In this document: one piece after another, positions 48,917 through 58,246 of the stretch
How positions within the stretch are numbered: the first letter of the stretch is position 1
Layout: every line of letters begins with the position of its first letter
Assembly: GCF_009912395.1 (NCBI RefSeq)
Contig: NZ_WNDO01000021.1
Span: forward strand, 32,846-96,845
DNA: 64,000 bases
Direction of reading: 5' to 3'
Origin: Luteibacter sp.
Lineage (GTDB): Bacteria; Pseudomonadota; Gammaproteobacteria; Xanthomonadales; Rhodanobacteraceae
Notes under the pieces: model-generated
Told to the model about the DNA's origin: nothing
What the model saw: only the letters and a program-made list of their open reading frames with translations
Databases searched by the model: none
Made by a program: the position numbers and the translations under genes

Positions 48917-51340
48917 ATGAAGCGTATCGCCGCCCTGATCCTGCTTGCCTCCCTGACCGCCAATGCGCTTGCCTTCGAGCCGTTTGTCGTTTCCGACATC
49001 CGTATCGACGGCCTGACCCGCATCGCGCAGGGTACCGTGTTGAGCTACCTGCCCATCGAGAAGGGCGACACGCTCAGCGACGATAAGGCGCAGGCTGCGA
49101 TTCGCGCCCTTTACCAGACCAAGTTCTTCAGCGACGTCGAACTCGACCGCCAGGGCAACATCCTGGTCATCAAGGTCATCGAGCGTCCGGCCATCGCCAA
49201 GCTCACCCTGCGTGGCAACAAGGACATCAAGGAAGACGATCTCCGCAAGGGCCTCAAGGAGATCGGCCTGGCCGAAGGCGAGACCTTCGACCGCCTGTCC
49301 CTCGATCGCGTGCAGCAGGAACTGATCCGCCAGTACTACAACCGCGGCAAGTACAACGTGTCGGTCGATCCGCACGTCACTCAGCTCGACCGCAACCGCG
49401 TGGCGATCGACATCGAGATTCGCGAAGGCAAGGCCGCGAAGATCAAGGAGATCAACATCATCGGCAACAAGGCCTTCGCGGACAAACCGATCCGCAAGGA
49501 ATTCGAGTCGAACACCACCAACTGGCTGTCCTGGTATTCCAAGGACGACCAGTACTCGCGCGAGAAGCTCTCCGGCGACCTCGAGAAGCTCGGCAACTAC
49601 TACATGAACCGCGGCTACGCCGACTTCGGCATCGACTCCACCCAGGTGTCGATCAGCCCGGACAAGCGCGCCATGTACGTGGACGCCAGCGTGAAGGAAG
49701 GCGAGGTCTACACCGTCTCCGACGTGAAGCTCCTGGGCGAACTGATCCTGCCGGAAGACACCCTGCGCAAGCTGGTCTACATCCACAAGGGCGACACCTT
49801 CAACCGCGCGGCCATCGAGGCCAGCACCGACTCGATCAAGGGCATCCTGGCCAACATCGGCTATGCCTTCGCGAAGGTCACCCCGGTGCCGAAGCTCGAC
49901 AAGGACAAGCGCACCGCCGACCTCACCCTGTTCATCGAACCGGGCAAGCGCGTGTACGTACGTCGCGTGGTCTTCCAGGGCAACACCCGAACGGAAGACG
50001 AAGTGCTGCGCCGTGAAATGCGCCAGCTCGAAGGCGCCTGGTACGCGCAGGGCGCCATCGATCGTTCGAAGACCCGTCTGCAGCGCCTGGGCTACTTCAA
50101 GACCGTCGACATCGACAAGCAGCTCGTGCCGGGCACGGTCGACCAGGTCGACCTGACCGTGAAGGTGGAAGAACAGTCCGCCGGCTCGCTGATGTTCGGC
50201 GTGGGCTATTCGCAGTACTCCGGCATCATCCTGTCGGCGTCGGTCTCGCAGAACAACTTCCTGGGTACCGGCGACCGCTTCTCGATCGGTGCGGAAACCA
50301 GCACGTACTACAAGCGTGTCAACGCCAGCTACGTGAACCCGTACCTCACCGACTCGGGCATCCAGCTGGGCTACAACCTCAGCTACAGCAAGCTCGACTA
50401 CGGCGACACCGACCTGGCGAACTACACGTACAGCACCAAGTCGTTCCAGACCACGCTGTCGTTCCCGATCACGGACTACGACTCGCTGTCGACGAGCCTG
50501 GGTATCAGCTCGAACCTGATCAACACCTCGTTCTACACGCCGGGCCAGCTGGTGGCTTACCAGAACGCGGTCGGCAACAAGACGATCCACTCGTGGACGT
50601 CGAGCCTGGGCTACACCCACGACACCCGCAACAGCTATTGGGCACCCACCCGCGGTGGCCAGCTGACCGCGTCCATCGAAGGTTCGCTGCCGGGCTCCAC
50701 CGTGCAGTTCTACAAGATCTTCGGCGAGGCCAATCATTACTGGCCGATCGGCAAGGGTTTCGTGCTGTACCTCGACGGCCAGGTCGGCTACGGCAACACC
50801 TACGGCCAGACGTATAAGCAGGATGGTTACGCCTACAACCCGGCCGACCCGAACAACCCGATCAAGATCTACGACAAGGGCGACAAGATCGCGTTCCCGT
50901 TCTGGGAGAACTACTATGCCGGTGGCGTGCGCGACGTGCGCGGCTTCCAGGACAACACCCTGGGTCCCCGCCTCTGCGACGGCGGCAGCTCCTCGGCGCT
51001 GCCGGACAGCCACGGTCGATGCAGCGGTGGCTATTACACCTACGGCCAGCCCGTCGGTGGCGCGTTCAAGGTGCTCGGTACCGCGCAGGTGTTCCTGCCC
51101 CTGCCGTTCCTCAAGGACGTGAACACCGCCCGCGTGTCCTGGTTCGTCGACGTCGGTAACGTCTACTCCAGCTACAGCGCGTTCAAGGCCAGCGACCTGC
51201 GCGCCTCGACCGGTCTGTCGCTGCAGTGGCAGGCGCCGATCGGCCCGCTGATCATCAACTTCGCCGTGCCGTTCCGTAAGAAGGACGAGGACAGCCGCTT
51301 CGTCGAACGCATCCAGTTCACCTTCGGCAACCAGTTCTAA
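48917..51340 (+). CDS. bamA: Outer-membrane protein assembly factor BamA
   Basis: Core of the BAM complex inserting beta-barrels into the outer membrane. The protein has 807 residues with a signal peptide (MKRIAALILLASLTANALA), five POTRA repeats (about residues 22-420, first FVVSDIRIDGLTRI) and a 16-strand barrel. Marks of the barrel are the VGYSQYSGIILSASVSQNN segment, YYAGGVRDVRGFQDNTLGP (the lid-loop region), and the terminal strand ending RIQFTFGNQF with the C-terminal Phe. ATG 48917 was chosen over a frame extending to 48854 because the signal peptide starts here. Confidence 0.97.
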   Translation: MKRIAALILLASLTANALAFEPFVVSDIRIDGLTRIAQGTVLSYLPIEKGDTLSDDKAQAAIRALYQTKFFSDVELDRQGNILVIKVIERPAIAKLTLRGNKDIKEDDLRKGLKEIGLAEGETFDRLSLDRVQQELIRQYYNRGKYNVSVDPHVTQLDRNRVAIDIEIREGKAAKIKEINIIGNKAFADKPIRKEFESNTTNWLSWYSKDDQYSREKLSGDLEKLGNYYMNRGYADFGIDSTQVSISPDKRAMYVDASVKEGEVYTVSDVKLLGELILPEDTLRKLVYIHKGDTFNRAAIEASTDSIKGILANIGYAFAKVTPVPKLDKDKRTADLTLFIEPGKRVYVRRVVFQGNTRTEDEVLRREMRQLEGAWYAQGAIDRSKTRLQRLGYFKTVDIDKQLVPGTVDQVDLTVKVEEQSAGSLMFGVGYSQYSGIILSASVSQNNFLGTGDRFSIGAETSTYYKRVNASYVNPYLTDSGIQLGYNLSYSKLDYGDTDLANYTYSTKSFQTTLSFPITDYDSLSTSLGISSNLINTSFYTPGQLVAYQNAVGNKTIHSWTSSLGYTHDTRNSYWAPTRGGQLTASIEGSLPGSTVQFYKIFGEANHYWPIGKGFVLYLDGQVGYGNTYGQTYKQDGYAYNPADPNNPIKIYDKGDKIAFPFWENYYAGGVRDVRGFQDNTLGPRLCDGGSSSALPDSHGRCSGGYYTYGQPVGGAFKVLGTAQVFLPLPFLKDVNTARVSWFVDVGNVYSSYSAFKASDLRASTGLSLQWQAPIGPLIINFAVPFRKKDEDSRFVERIQFTFGNQF

Positions 51341-51381
51341 GGGTGTGAAGCGTAAGGCGTAAACACTAAGTAGAATCGCGG

Positions 51382-51420
51382 GGGTGGCAGGGAGCGATCC
51401 TTGGCCACCCCTTTCTTTTT
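51382..51420 (+). terminator. Terminator or attenuator between bamA and lpxD
   Basis: Arms GGGGTGG and CCACCCC enclose a 17-nt loop and are followed by TTTCTTTTT, 12 nt before lpxD. With lpxD in an otherwise continuous operon, it may attenuate rather than fully stop transcription. A TAGAAT at 51372-51377 could be a -10 element, but no -35 is clear. Confidence 0.65.
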
Positions 51421-51431
51421 GGGAGTTTTTT

Positions 51432-52460
51432 GTGAGCGGGAATCCGCAATTCACGCTTGGCGAACTGGCCGAGCGATTTGGCCTTGAAGCCCATGGTGAC
51501 CCCGCCACGACCGTCGATGGCGTCGGCACCCTCGCCGGGGCGACCCCGTCGCAGTTCACCTTCCTGTCCAATACGAAATACACCTCGCAGCTGGCCGATA
51601 CCCAGGCCGGCATCGTGGTGCTCAGCACCGACGCCCTGCCCCTGCGCAAGGGCGCCGCGCTGGTCGCCAAGGATCCCTACGTCGCCTACGCGAAGATCTC
51701 GGCGCTGTTCGAGAAGCACGCACCCGCTCCGCGAGGCATCCACCCCAGCGCCGTCGTGTCGGCCTCCGCGCGCGTCCATGCCACGGCCAGCGTCGGCCCC
51801 TGCTGCGTCGTCGAGGACGGCGCGGTGATCGAGGAGGGTGCCATCCTCGGCCCTCACTGCACGATCGGTCCTGGTTGCGTGGTGGGAGCGCATTCGCGTC
51901 TGGTCGCCCGGGTGACCCTGGTGATCCGGGTCACGCTTGGCAAGCGCGTCCTGGTCCATCCCGGCGCCGTCATCGGCTCCGACGGCTTCGGCCTCGCCTT
52001 CGACCGCGACCACTGGGTGAAGCTGCCCCAGCTGGGTGGCGTGCGCATTGGCGACGATTGCGAGATCGGCGCCAATACCACCATCGATCGGGGCGCGCTG
52101 GACGACACCGTGCTGGAAGAGGACGTCCGCCTCGACAACCAGATCCAGATCGCCCACAACGTGCACATCGGTGCCCATACCGCCATGGCGGGCTGCTCCG
52201 CCGTGGCCGGCAGCGCGAAAATTGGTCGTTACTGCCTGATCGGCGGCAACGCGGGCATCCTCGGCCACCTCGAACTGGCCGACCGGGTTACCATCACGGC
52301 GAAGAGCCTGGTAACGGCCTCCATCAAGGAACCTGGCGAATACTCCTCCGGCTCGCCGCTGCAGGAAAACCGCCAGTGGCGCCGCAACGCGGCACGCATG
52401 AAACATCTCGACGAGTACGCGCGCCGCCTGTCGGCGCTGGAAAAGGACAAAGGGCAATGA
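51432..52460 (+). CDS. lpxD: UDP-3-O-(3-hydroxyacyl)glucosamine N-acyltransferase
   Basis: Third enzyme of lipid A synthesis, adding the N-linked hydroxyacyl chain; 342 residues. An N-terminal uridine-binding domain (TLAGATPSQFTFLSNTKY) precedes a left-handed beta-helix of hexapeptide repeats (GPCCVVEDGAVIEEGAILG), with the catalytic His in IQIAHNVHIG and the substrate motif GSDGFGLAF. GTG 51432 is taken as the start because GGGAG lies 6 nt upstream and the next in-frame ATG upstream (51384) falls inside the terminator hairpin. Its stop overlaps the fabZ start (ATGA). Confidence 0.95.
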   Translation: MSGNPQFTLGELAERFGLEAHGDPATTVDGVGTLAGATPSQFTFLSNTKYTSQLADTQAGIVVLSTDALPLRKGAALVAKDPYVAYAKISALFEKHAPAPRGIHPSAVVSASARVHATASVGPCCVVEDGAVIEEGAILGPHCTIGPGCVVGAHSRLVARVTLVIRVTLGKRVLVHPGAVIGSDGFGLAFDRDHWVKLPQLGGVRIGDDCEIGANTTIDRGALDDTVLEEDVRLDNQIQIAHNVHIGAHTAMAGCSAVAGSAKIGRYCLIGGNAGILGHLELADRVTITAKSLVTASIKEPGEYSSGSPLQENRQWRRNAARMKHLDEYARRLSALEKDKGQ

Positions 52461-52930
52461 CCGAATCGCATGCCGCCGTGAAGCTTCCGGTGGACGTTGA
52501 ACAGATCCAGCAGCTGCTGCCGCACCGCTATCCGTTCCTGCTGGTGGACCGGGTGACCGAGATCGACCTGGGCAAGACCATCACGGCGATCAAGAACGTC
52601 ACCATCAACGAGCCGTTCTTCCAGGGTCATTTCCCCGGCCATCCGGTCATGCCTGGCGTGCTCATCGTCGAGGCCATGGCCCAGACGGCCGGCCTGCTCA
52701 CCCAGATCACCAGCCAGATGGAAGGCCAGGGTGGCAGCCCGCTGTTCTACCTGGTGAAGGTTGACGATGCCCGCTTCTCCGCCGTGGTCGCCCCGGGCGA
52801 CCAGCTGGTGATGAAGGTCTCGCTCAAGCGCCTGATCCGCGGCATGGGTCTGTTCGAAGCCACGGCGTATGTCGATGGCGAGGTCGTGGCCTGCTGCAAG
52901 CTGATGTGCGCCGCGAGGAACGACAAATGA
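52457..52930 (+). CDS. fabZ: 3-hydroxyacyl-[acyl-carrier-protein] dehydratase
   Basis: Hot-dog-fold dehydratase of fatty-acid synthesis; 157 residues. The catalytic dyad is His58 in [16 protein letters not shown] and Glu72 in [10 protein letters not shown]; the entry motif [14 protein letters not shown] is standard. Both ends use ATGA overlaps (with lpxD and lpxA), so the three proteins are translationally coupled and draw on the same 3-hydroxyacyl-ACP pool. Confidence 0.97.
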   Translation: MTESHAAVKLPVDVEQIQQLLPHRYPFLLVDRVTEIDLGKTITAIKNVTINEPFFQGHFPGHPVMPGVLIVEAMAQTAGLLTQITSQMEGQGGSPLFYLVKVDDARFSAVVAPGDQLVMKVSLKRLIRGMGLFEATAYVDGEVVACCKLMCAARNDK

Positions 52931-53700
52931 TCCATCCCACCGCGCAGATCGATCCGTCCGCGCGCATCGCGGACAACGTCAGCATCGGTGCCTACAGCAT
53001 CATCGGTGCCGATGTGGTCATCGGTGAAGGCACCACGATCGGTCCGCACGTGGTGATCGAGGGTCCGACCACCATCGGCCGCGACAACCGCATCCTGCAG
53101 TTCGCGTCCATTGGCGGTCCGCCGCAGGACAAAAAGTGGCAGGGCGAGCGCACCGAAGTGGTGATCGGCGATCGCAACCTCATCCGCGAGTTCGTCACGA
53201 TCAATCGCGGCACGGGCGATGGCGGTGGTGTCACGCGCGTGGGCAACGACAACTGGCTCCTTGCCTACGTGCATATCGCGCACGACTGCCAGGTCGGCAA
53301 CAACATCGTTTTCTCCAACTACTCGGCACTCGCCGGGCACGCGGAGATCGGTGACTGGACCATTCTTTCCGGCTACTCGGGCGTGCACCAGTTCTGCAAG
53401 GTTGGCGCCCACGCCTTCCTCGGCATGGGCTGCCTCGTCGGCTCCGACGTGCCGCCGTTCGTCATGATGGCCAACGAAACCCGCGGCCGTCCGCGTGGCA
53501 TCAACAGCGAAGGCCTCAAGCGTCGCGGCTTCGACACCACCCGTATCGCCGCCATCAAGCGCGCCTACCGCACCCTGTACATGCAGGGGCTGCCGCTGGC
53601 CGAAGCGCGCGAGCAGTTGCAGTCGCAGGCCGAGGCCAGCGACGACGTACGCCAGATGCTCGACTTCCTCGATCGCAGCGAGCGCACGATCGCCCGCTGA
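52927..53700 (+). CDS. lpxA: UDP-N-acetylglucosamine O-acyltransferase
   Basis: First enzyme of lipid A synthesis, moving a 3-hydroxyacyl chain from ACP to UDP-GlcNAc; 257 residues. Left-handed beta-helix with hexapeptide repeats from [20 protein letters not shown] on; the catalytic residue is His119 in [13 protein letters not shown]. Other marks are [12 protein letters not shown] and GLKRRGF in the C-terminal helical part. The start overlaps the fabZ stop by 4 nt; lpxB follows after 58 bp. Confidence 0.97.
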   Translation: MIHPTAQIDPSARIADNVSIGAYSIIGADVVIGEGTTIGPHVVIEGPTTIGRDNRILQFASIGGPPQDKKWQGERTEVVIGDRNLIREFVTINRGTGDGGGVTRVGNDNWLLAYVHIAHDCQVGNNIVFSNYSALAGHAEIGDWTILSGYSGVHQFCKVGAHAFLGMGCLVGSDVPPFVMMANETRGRPRGINSEGLKRRGFDTTRIAAIKRAYRTLYMQGLPLAEAREQLQSQAEASDDVRQMLDFLDRSERTIAR

Positions 53701-53758
53701 TTCGACAGGTCGGCGCCGCGCGCGCCGACCCCAGGCATACCCAGGGAGGCCCGTCCGC

Positions 53759-54958
53759 ATGTCCCCGACCCGCCCCTCTCCCCTCGTCGCGCTGATCGCC
53801 GGCGAGGATTCCGGCGACCAATTGGGCGCCGACCTCATCGACGCCATGCGCGCACGCTATCCCGATGCGCGATTCGTCGGCATCGGCGGCCCCCGCATGC
53901 TGGCCCGTGGTTTCGACTCCTGGCATGACATCCGCGAACTGTCCGTCATGGGCTTCGCCGAGGTCGTGAAGCACCTGCCGCGGCTGCTGCGCCTGCGCAC
54001 GTCGCTGGTCCAGCGACTACTCGCGGAACGCCCCGACATCGTCGTTGGCATCGACGCGCCCGACTTCAACCTCGGCGTGGAAAAGCGCGTCAAAGCGGCC
54101 GGCCTGACCACGGTGCATTACGTCAGTCCGTCGGTCTGGGCATGGCGCGAGAAACGCGCCGAAAAGATCGGGCAATCCGCCGAACGCGTGCTATGCCTGT
54201 TCCCGATGGAACCGCCGATCTACGCGAAGCATGGCATCGACGCCCGCTTCGTCGGCCACCCGCTGGCCGATCGCTTCCCCATGGTGTCCGATCGTGCACC
54301 CGCCCGCGACGCCCTGGGGCTGCCGCAGGACGCCCCGGTGCTCGCCGTGCTGCCGGGCAGCCGCCCGAGTGAGATCGAGCGCGTCGGCGCGATCTTCATC
54401 CAGGCGGCCCGACAGATCGCCGAAGCGATGCCCTCGCTTCGCATCGTCGTGCCGTCGGCGAACGAGCGCGTGCATGCCCGCCTGAAGGAGCTGCTCGCCG
54501 ATTTCCCCGGCACGCCGCCCCTGCTGACCGACGGTCACTCGCACGAGGCGATGCTGGCGGCGGACGCCGTGCTGCTCGCCTCCGGCACCGCCACGCTGGA
54601 AGCCATGCTGGCGAAGCGCCCCATGGTGGTGGGATACCGCGTATCCCCCACCAGTTACCGCATCGCCAAGGTCCTGCGCATGCTGAAGACCGATGTCTAC
54701 AGCCTGCCCAACATCCTTGCTCGGGCCTGCGGCCTGGGGCAGCAGCGACTTGTCCCGGAGTTCATGCAGGACGACTGCACGGCCGACAACATGGCCCGTG
54801 CCATGCTTGAACTGCTCGGCGACAGCGAACGTCGCGGCACGATCGTGGCCGCTTTCGAATTCCTGCACCAGGCGCTGCGCGGTGGCCTGGAAGGTCACGC
54901 GGCGGACCATGCCGCCGACGCGATCGCGTCGTTGCTGCCCTCTTCCCGACAGGCCTGA
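53759..54958 (+). CDS. lpxB: Lipid-A-disaccharide synthase
   Basis: GT19 glycosyltransferase that joins lipid X and UDP-diacylglucosamine on the inner membrane surface; 399 residues. Motifs: AGEDSGDQLGADLIDAMR at the N-terminus, GIGGPRM, VGIDAPDFNLGVEKR, HYVSPSVWAWREKRAEKI, LLPGSRPSEIER-like (read as VLPGSRPSEIERV) and ASGTATLEAML. ATG 53759 lies after GGAGG. rnhB begins 3 nt after its stop. Confidence 0.97.
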   Translation: MSPTRPSPLVALIAGEDSGDQLGADLIDAMRARYPDARFVGIGGPRMLARGFDSWHDIRELSVMGFAEVVKHLPRLLRLRTSLVQRLLAERPDIVVGIDAPDFNLGVEKRVKAAGLTTVHYVSPSVWAWREKRAEKIGQSAERVLCLFPMEPPIYAKHGIDARFVGHPLADRFPMVSDRAPARDALGLPQDAPVLAVLPGSRPSEIERVGAIFIQAARQIAEAMPSLRIVVPSANERVHARLKELLADFPGTPPLLTDGHSHEAMLAADAVLLASGTATLEAMLAKRPMVVGYRVSPTSYRIAKVLRMLKTDVYSLPNILARACGLGQQRLVPEFMQDDCTADNMARAMLELLGDSERRGTIVAAFEFLHQALRGGLEGHAADHAADAIASLLPSSRQA

Positions 54959-54961
54959 TCG

Positions 54962-55609
54962 ATGCCTCGCAAGCCCAACGTCACCCGCCAGCTTGGTCGC
55001 GACCTGATCGTCGCCGGTGTGGACGAGGCGGGTCGGGGGCCGCTCGCCGGTCCGGTCGTCGTGGCGGCGGTGATCCTGGATCCGGCACGACCCATCCGCG
55101 GCCTCAACGATTCCAAGCAATTGAACGAGGCCGTACGCGAGAAGCTCTTCGACCGCATCGTCGAACGCGCACTGGCTCATGCGGTGATCTTCGTCGAGCG
55201 CGAGGAGATCGACCGGATCAACATCTTCCAGGCCACCATGACGGGCATGACCCGCTCGCTGATGGGGCTGTCCCTCGCGCCGCAGATCGCCCTCATCGAT
55301 GGCAACCGCCTGCCGCGCACCCTGCCCTGCGAAGGCCGTGCCGTCGTCGGCGGTGACGCGACGGAACCCGCCATCAGCGCCGCGTCGATCCTGGCCAAGG
55401 TCAGCCGCGACCGGCACATGCTGGCGCTCGATGAGCGCTTCCCGGGCTACGGCTTCGCCAGGCACAAGGGCTACGGCGTTCCCGAGCATCTCGACGCCCT
55501 GGCCCGGCTCGGGCCCTGCGACGCCCATCGGCACAGTTTCGCCCCGGTGAAGCGCTGGTTCGAGCCGGAAACCGCCCCGGTTGCCGATCTCTTTGCCGAA
55601 GGCTTGTAA
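54962..55609 (+). CDS. rnhB: Ribonuclease HII
   Basis: Removes ribonucleotides and RNA primers from DNA:RNA hybrids; 215 residues. The DEDD active site begins with [15 protein letters not shown] (Asp21, Glu22); [17 protein letters not shown] and [21 protein letters not shown] complete the family pattern. Co-transcription with lpxB is conserved in many gammaproteobacteria. dnaE, often next, is absent here; a small secreted-protein gene follows. Confidence 0.96.
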   Translation: MPRKPNVTRQLGRDLIVAGVDEAGRGPLAGPVVVAAVILDPARPIRGLNDSKQLNEAVREKLFDRIVERALAHAVIFVEREEIDRINIFQATMTGMTRSLMGLSLAPQIALIDGNRLPRTLPCEGRAVVGGDATEPAISAASILAKVSRDRHMLALDERFPGYGFARHKGYGVPEHLDALARLGPCDAHRHSFAPVKRWFEPETAPVADLFAEGL

Positions 55610-55702
55610 CAAACGCCCTAAAGTCCGGGTTGAACCTGCCGATAGCTCTGCCAACGCCCCCATTCCGCGGAGCGTATGACTTTGTCATCTACAGGGAACA
55701 CC

Positions 55703-56068
55703 ATGAAGAAGATCGCCATCGCCGCCGCGCTGCTGCTCGCCGCGCCGTTGTCCGCCCACGCCGCCTGCGCCGCCAAGGACTTCGCCATCGACGGCTTCGC
55801 CGTGAAGATCCAGCAGGGTGCGGGCCAGCCGCGCTTCAGCATGAAGGGCAACCTCGTCAACAAGTGCACCGAGGCCGCCGCGGCCCAGATCCGCATCGAC
55901 GCCAAGGACGCCTCGGGCAAGGTCATCGCCAGCAAGCAGGGCTGGCCGGCCGGCACCTCCAACATCGAACCGGGCAAGAGCGTCGATTTCGACCTCGGCC
56001 GCCTGTTCCGTTACTCGCCGGACATGCAGGACTACACCGTCGTCGTTTCCGACGTGAAGGCCTGGTAA
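55703..56068 (+). CDS. Small secreted protein, FxLYD-like fold suggested
   Basis: Hypothetical exported protein of 121 residues with signal peptide MKKIAIAAALLLAAPLSAHA. The mature part looks like one small beta-sandwich: FSMKGNLVNKCTEAAAAQIR, then DASGKVIASK, a NIEPGKSVDFD turn and YTVVVSDVKAW. The alternation 'novel G-x-hydrophobic-x-N ... aqIrI-x-A-x-D-x-x-G-k-v ... iePG-x-s-x-x-F' is typical of FxLYD-type domains; I assign no function. Two cysteines in the mature part could bridge. It stands alone between rnhB and the convergent moeA. Confidence 0.78.
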   Translation: MKKIAIAAALLLAAPLSAHAACAAKDFAIDGFAVKIQQGAGQPRFSMKGNLVNKCTEAAAAQIRIDAKDASGKVIASKQGWPAGTSNIEPGKSVDFDLGRLFRYSPDMQDYTVVVSDVKAW

Positions 56069-56080
56069 GAAAGCCTGTCT

Positions 56081-56109
56081 GACGCGCGATCGCCTGGCGA
56101 TCGCGCGTC
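56081..56109. terminator. Hairpin between convergent genes
   Basis: GACGCGCGATCGCC and GCGATCGCGCGTC form a 13-bp stem with almost no loop, directly between the small secreted-protein gene and moeA. There is no T-run; transcription barrier is inferred from placement. Confidence 0.5.
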
Positions 56110-56114
56110 TCCGG

Positions 56115-57305
56115 TCAGATCGGAATCCAGGCGACGCGCTCGCCTGTGGCAAACGCGCCTTCCCTTGCCGGCAACCACGCCAGCACATGGGCCGACGCGA
56201 GATTGCTGAGCATGTGCGATTCCTGCCTCGGCAGAAGATGCAGTCGTGCCGCGCCATCGGTTAATTCCAACCGCATGCGCACCAGCCGGTCGCGGTCCGC
56301 GTCGGCGTCCACATCGTCGGCCAGCAGGCCCTGGTTCCATGCCGGGTGGGTGGCCGTTTCGCCTTCCAGGCGTCCAAGCACCGCGCGCGCATGCACCGCC
56401 AGGCAGACCAGCACGGCCGCCGGATTGCCCGGCATGCCGAGCAGCGCCTTGCCGTCGCGCACGCCGTACCAGAGCGGCTTACCGGGCTTCTGCGCCACCT
56501 TCCAGAACGCCGGACGCACGCCGAGGCGGTCGGCGACGACGGGAACGAAATCCCGGTCGCCCACCGACACGCCACCGCTGGTGACCACGAGGTCGGCGCT
56601 ATCCAGCGCCGCGCTCATCGCCTCCTCCAGCGCCGCCTCATCGTCGCGCACATAGGCAATGACGGGCTCGCCGTAGCCATGCTCGACGAACCAGGCACGC
56701 AACAGCGGTCCATTGGCGTCGTAGACCTGCCCCGGACCCAGCGGGTGACCCACGCGGAAGACTTCATCGCCCGTGACCAGCACGGCGACACGTGGCCGGC
56801 GACGGACATCCAGCGTATCGATGCCGGCCATGGCGAAGGCGGCGATGAGACCCGACGTGACACGCTGTCCGGCCTCGGCGAGGACGGTGCCGGCGGCCAG
56901 TTCCTCACCCTCGCGACGTATCGCTTCGCCGATACGCACCGTCTGGCGCAATCGGATGCCATGGCCGTCGCGTTCGACGATCTCTTGCCGGGCGACGGCG
57001 TCCGCACCGTCGGGCACCACGCCACCGGTCAGGATGCGCACGGCCTGCCCCGGCCCGACGTGCACGGGCGTGGGTGATCCCGCTGCCGCCGTACCGACGA
57101 GCTGCAACGACGCCGTACCGTCCGCAGCCCGTACGGCATAGCCGTCCATCGCGCTTTGCGTGAACCGGGGCAGCGCGATGCGTGCCTTTGGCGACTCCGC
57201 CAGCACGGCGCCCAGGGCCAGCTCCAGTGGCACGCGATGGGCCGGTAAGGGGCCGAGCGTGCGCGCGTAGTGATCGAATGCCTGCTCGAGCGGAAGCAGT
57301 GCCAT
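56115..57305 (-). CDS. moeA: Molybdopterin molybdenumtransferase
   Basis: Inserts molybdate into adenylylated molybdopterin; 396 residues. Signature stretches: LPRFTQSAMDGYAVRAAD at the N-terminus, VRILTGGVVPDGADAVARQE, VLVTGDEVFRVG, VYDANGPLLRAWF, VVTSGGVSVGDRDFVP and GMPGNPAAVLVCLAV. It is the last gene of the moaA-moaD-moaE-moaCB-moeA operon and starts 2 nt after moaCB ends. No molybdoenzyme gene is in the window. Confidence 0.96.
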   Translation of the reverse strand: MALLPLEQAFDHYARTLGPLPAHRVPLELALGAVLAESPKARIALPRFTQSAMDGYAVRAADGTASLQLVGTAAAGSPTPVHVGPGQAVRILTGGVVPDGADAVARQEIVERDGHGIRLRQTVRIGEAIRREGEELAAGTVLAEAGQRVTSGLIAAFAMAGIDTLDVRRRPRVAVLVTGDEVFRVGHPLGPGQVYDANGPLLRAWFVEHGYGEPVIAYVRDDEAALEEAMSAALDSADLVVTSGGVSVGDRDFVPVVADRLGVRPAFWKVAQKPGKPLWYGVRDGKALLGMPGNPAAVLVCLAVHARAVLGRLEGETATHPAWNQGLLADDVDADADRDRLVRMRLELTDGAARLHLLPRQESHMLSNLASAHVLAWLPAREGAFATGERVAWIPI

Positions 57306-57307
57306 CG

Positions 57308-58246
57308 TCAGGATTCCTCGCCGTAACCGCCTGCATGGCGTCCGCCGGGGCGGACGGTGTCGAGCAGGTGCACGATACCGGGGAGCGTCGCCGCGAGCGA
57401 CTCGGAGGCGCCGCCGCGACTGCCCGGAAAGGTCATCACCAGGGTATCGCGTGCGTAACCCGCCACGCCCCGGGAGAGCATGGCAAACGGCATGCGACGC
57501 TGGCCGAAGGCCCGAGCGGCTTCCATGATGCCGGGAATCTCCACGTCGATCAGGGGACGGACGGTATCCACGGTCAGGTCACGCGGCCCCAGGCCTGTCC
57601 CACCGACGGTGACGACCAGGGCGACGCCCGCGTCGACCTGCTGTCGAAGCACGTCGCCGAGCGCCTGGGCATCGTCCGCGATGACCCGATAATCCACCGG
57701 CGTGAAGCCTGCCTCGCCCAACGCATCGCGAACGAAGGCGCCCGCGGTGTCCCGTCCCTGCCCTGCGGCAACCGTGTCGGACAGGACGATCACCGCCGCG
57801 TCGCGGGGTGAGGCCAGCTTGCGACGGTGATGCGATTTTCCGCCCGTCTTGCGCTCCAGGCGGCAATCCTCAATATGCAGCTCATCGGGCTCCGCGTAGG
57901 GCTTGAGCATGTCGTAGATCGTCAGGGCGGCGATGCTGGCCGCCGTGAGCGCTTCCATCTCGACACCCGTCGGGCCGATGGTCTGCACTTCGGCAATGAC
58001 GCGCACGAAGTCGTCCGCCAGTTCATAGGACACATCGGCCCGATGGATGGGCAAGGGATGGCACAGGGGAATCAGCTCATCCGTGCGCTTGGCCGCAAGG
58101 ATGCCGGCGACACGGGCGGTCTTCAGCGGATCGCCTTTCTCGGTCTCTCCGCTGCGCAGCAGCTCGATGCAGTCCGGCGGCGCGTGAAGCGTCGCGGTGG
58201 CGCGGGCGATGCGCAGGGAATCCGGCTTCTGGCTGACGTCTTTCAT
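57308..58246 (-). CDS. moaCB: MoaC-MoaB/MogA fusion protein
   Basis: Bifunctional molybdopterin protein of 312 residues. Residues 1-150 are MoaC (cyclic pyranopterin phosphate synthase): [57 protein letters not shown] and ERKTGGKS. Residues about 158-312 are MoaB/MogA (molybdopterin adenylyltransferase): [35 protein letters not shown] and [12 protein letters not shown]. The join is the basic linker [16 protein letters not shown] start overlap with the moaE stop (ATGA, 58243-58246) couples translation. Fused moaCB genes occur in several bacterial groups; both halves appear complete. Confidence 0.94.
   Translation of the reverse strand: MKDVSQKPDSLRIARATATLHAPPDCIELLRSGETEKGDPLKTARVAGILAAKRTDELIPLCHPLPIHRADVSYELADDFVRVIAEVQTIGPTGVEMEALTAASIAALTIYDMLKPYAEPDELHIEDCRLERKTGGKSHHRRKLASPRDAAVIVLSDTVAAGQGRDTAGAFVRDALGEAGFTPVDYRVIADDAQALGDVLRQQVDAGVALVVTVGGTGLGPRDLTVDTVRPLIDVEIPGIMEAARAFGQRRMPFAMLSRGVAGYARDTLVMTFPGSRGGASESLAATLPGIVHLLDTVRPGGRHAGGYGEES

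Noticed and set aside
48479..51670. Minus-strand frame of 1063 codons opposite bamA.
   Set aside because: It is antisense to the fully conserved bamA and parts of rseP and lpxD; the translated sequence is low-complexity and matches no family.
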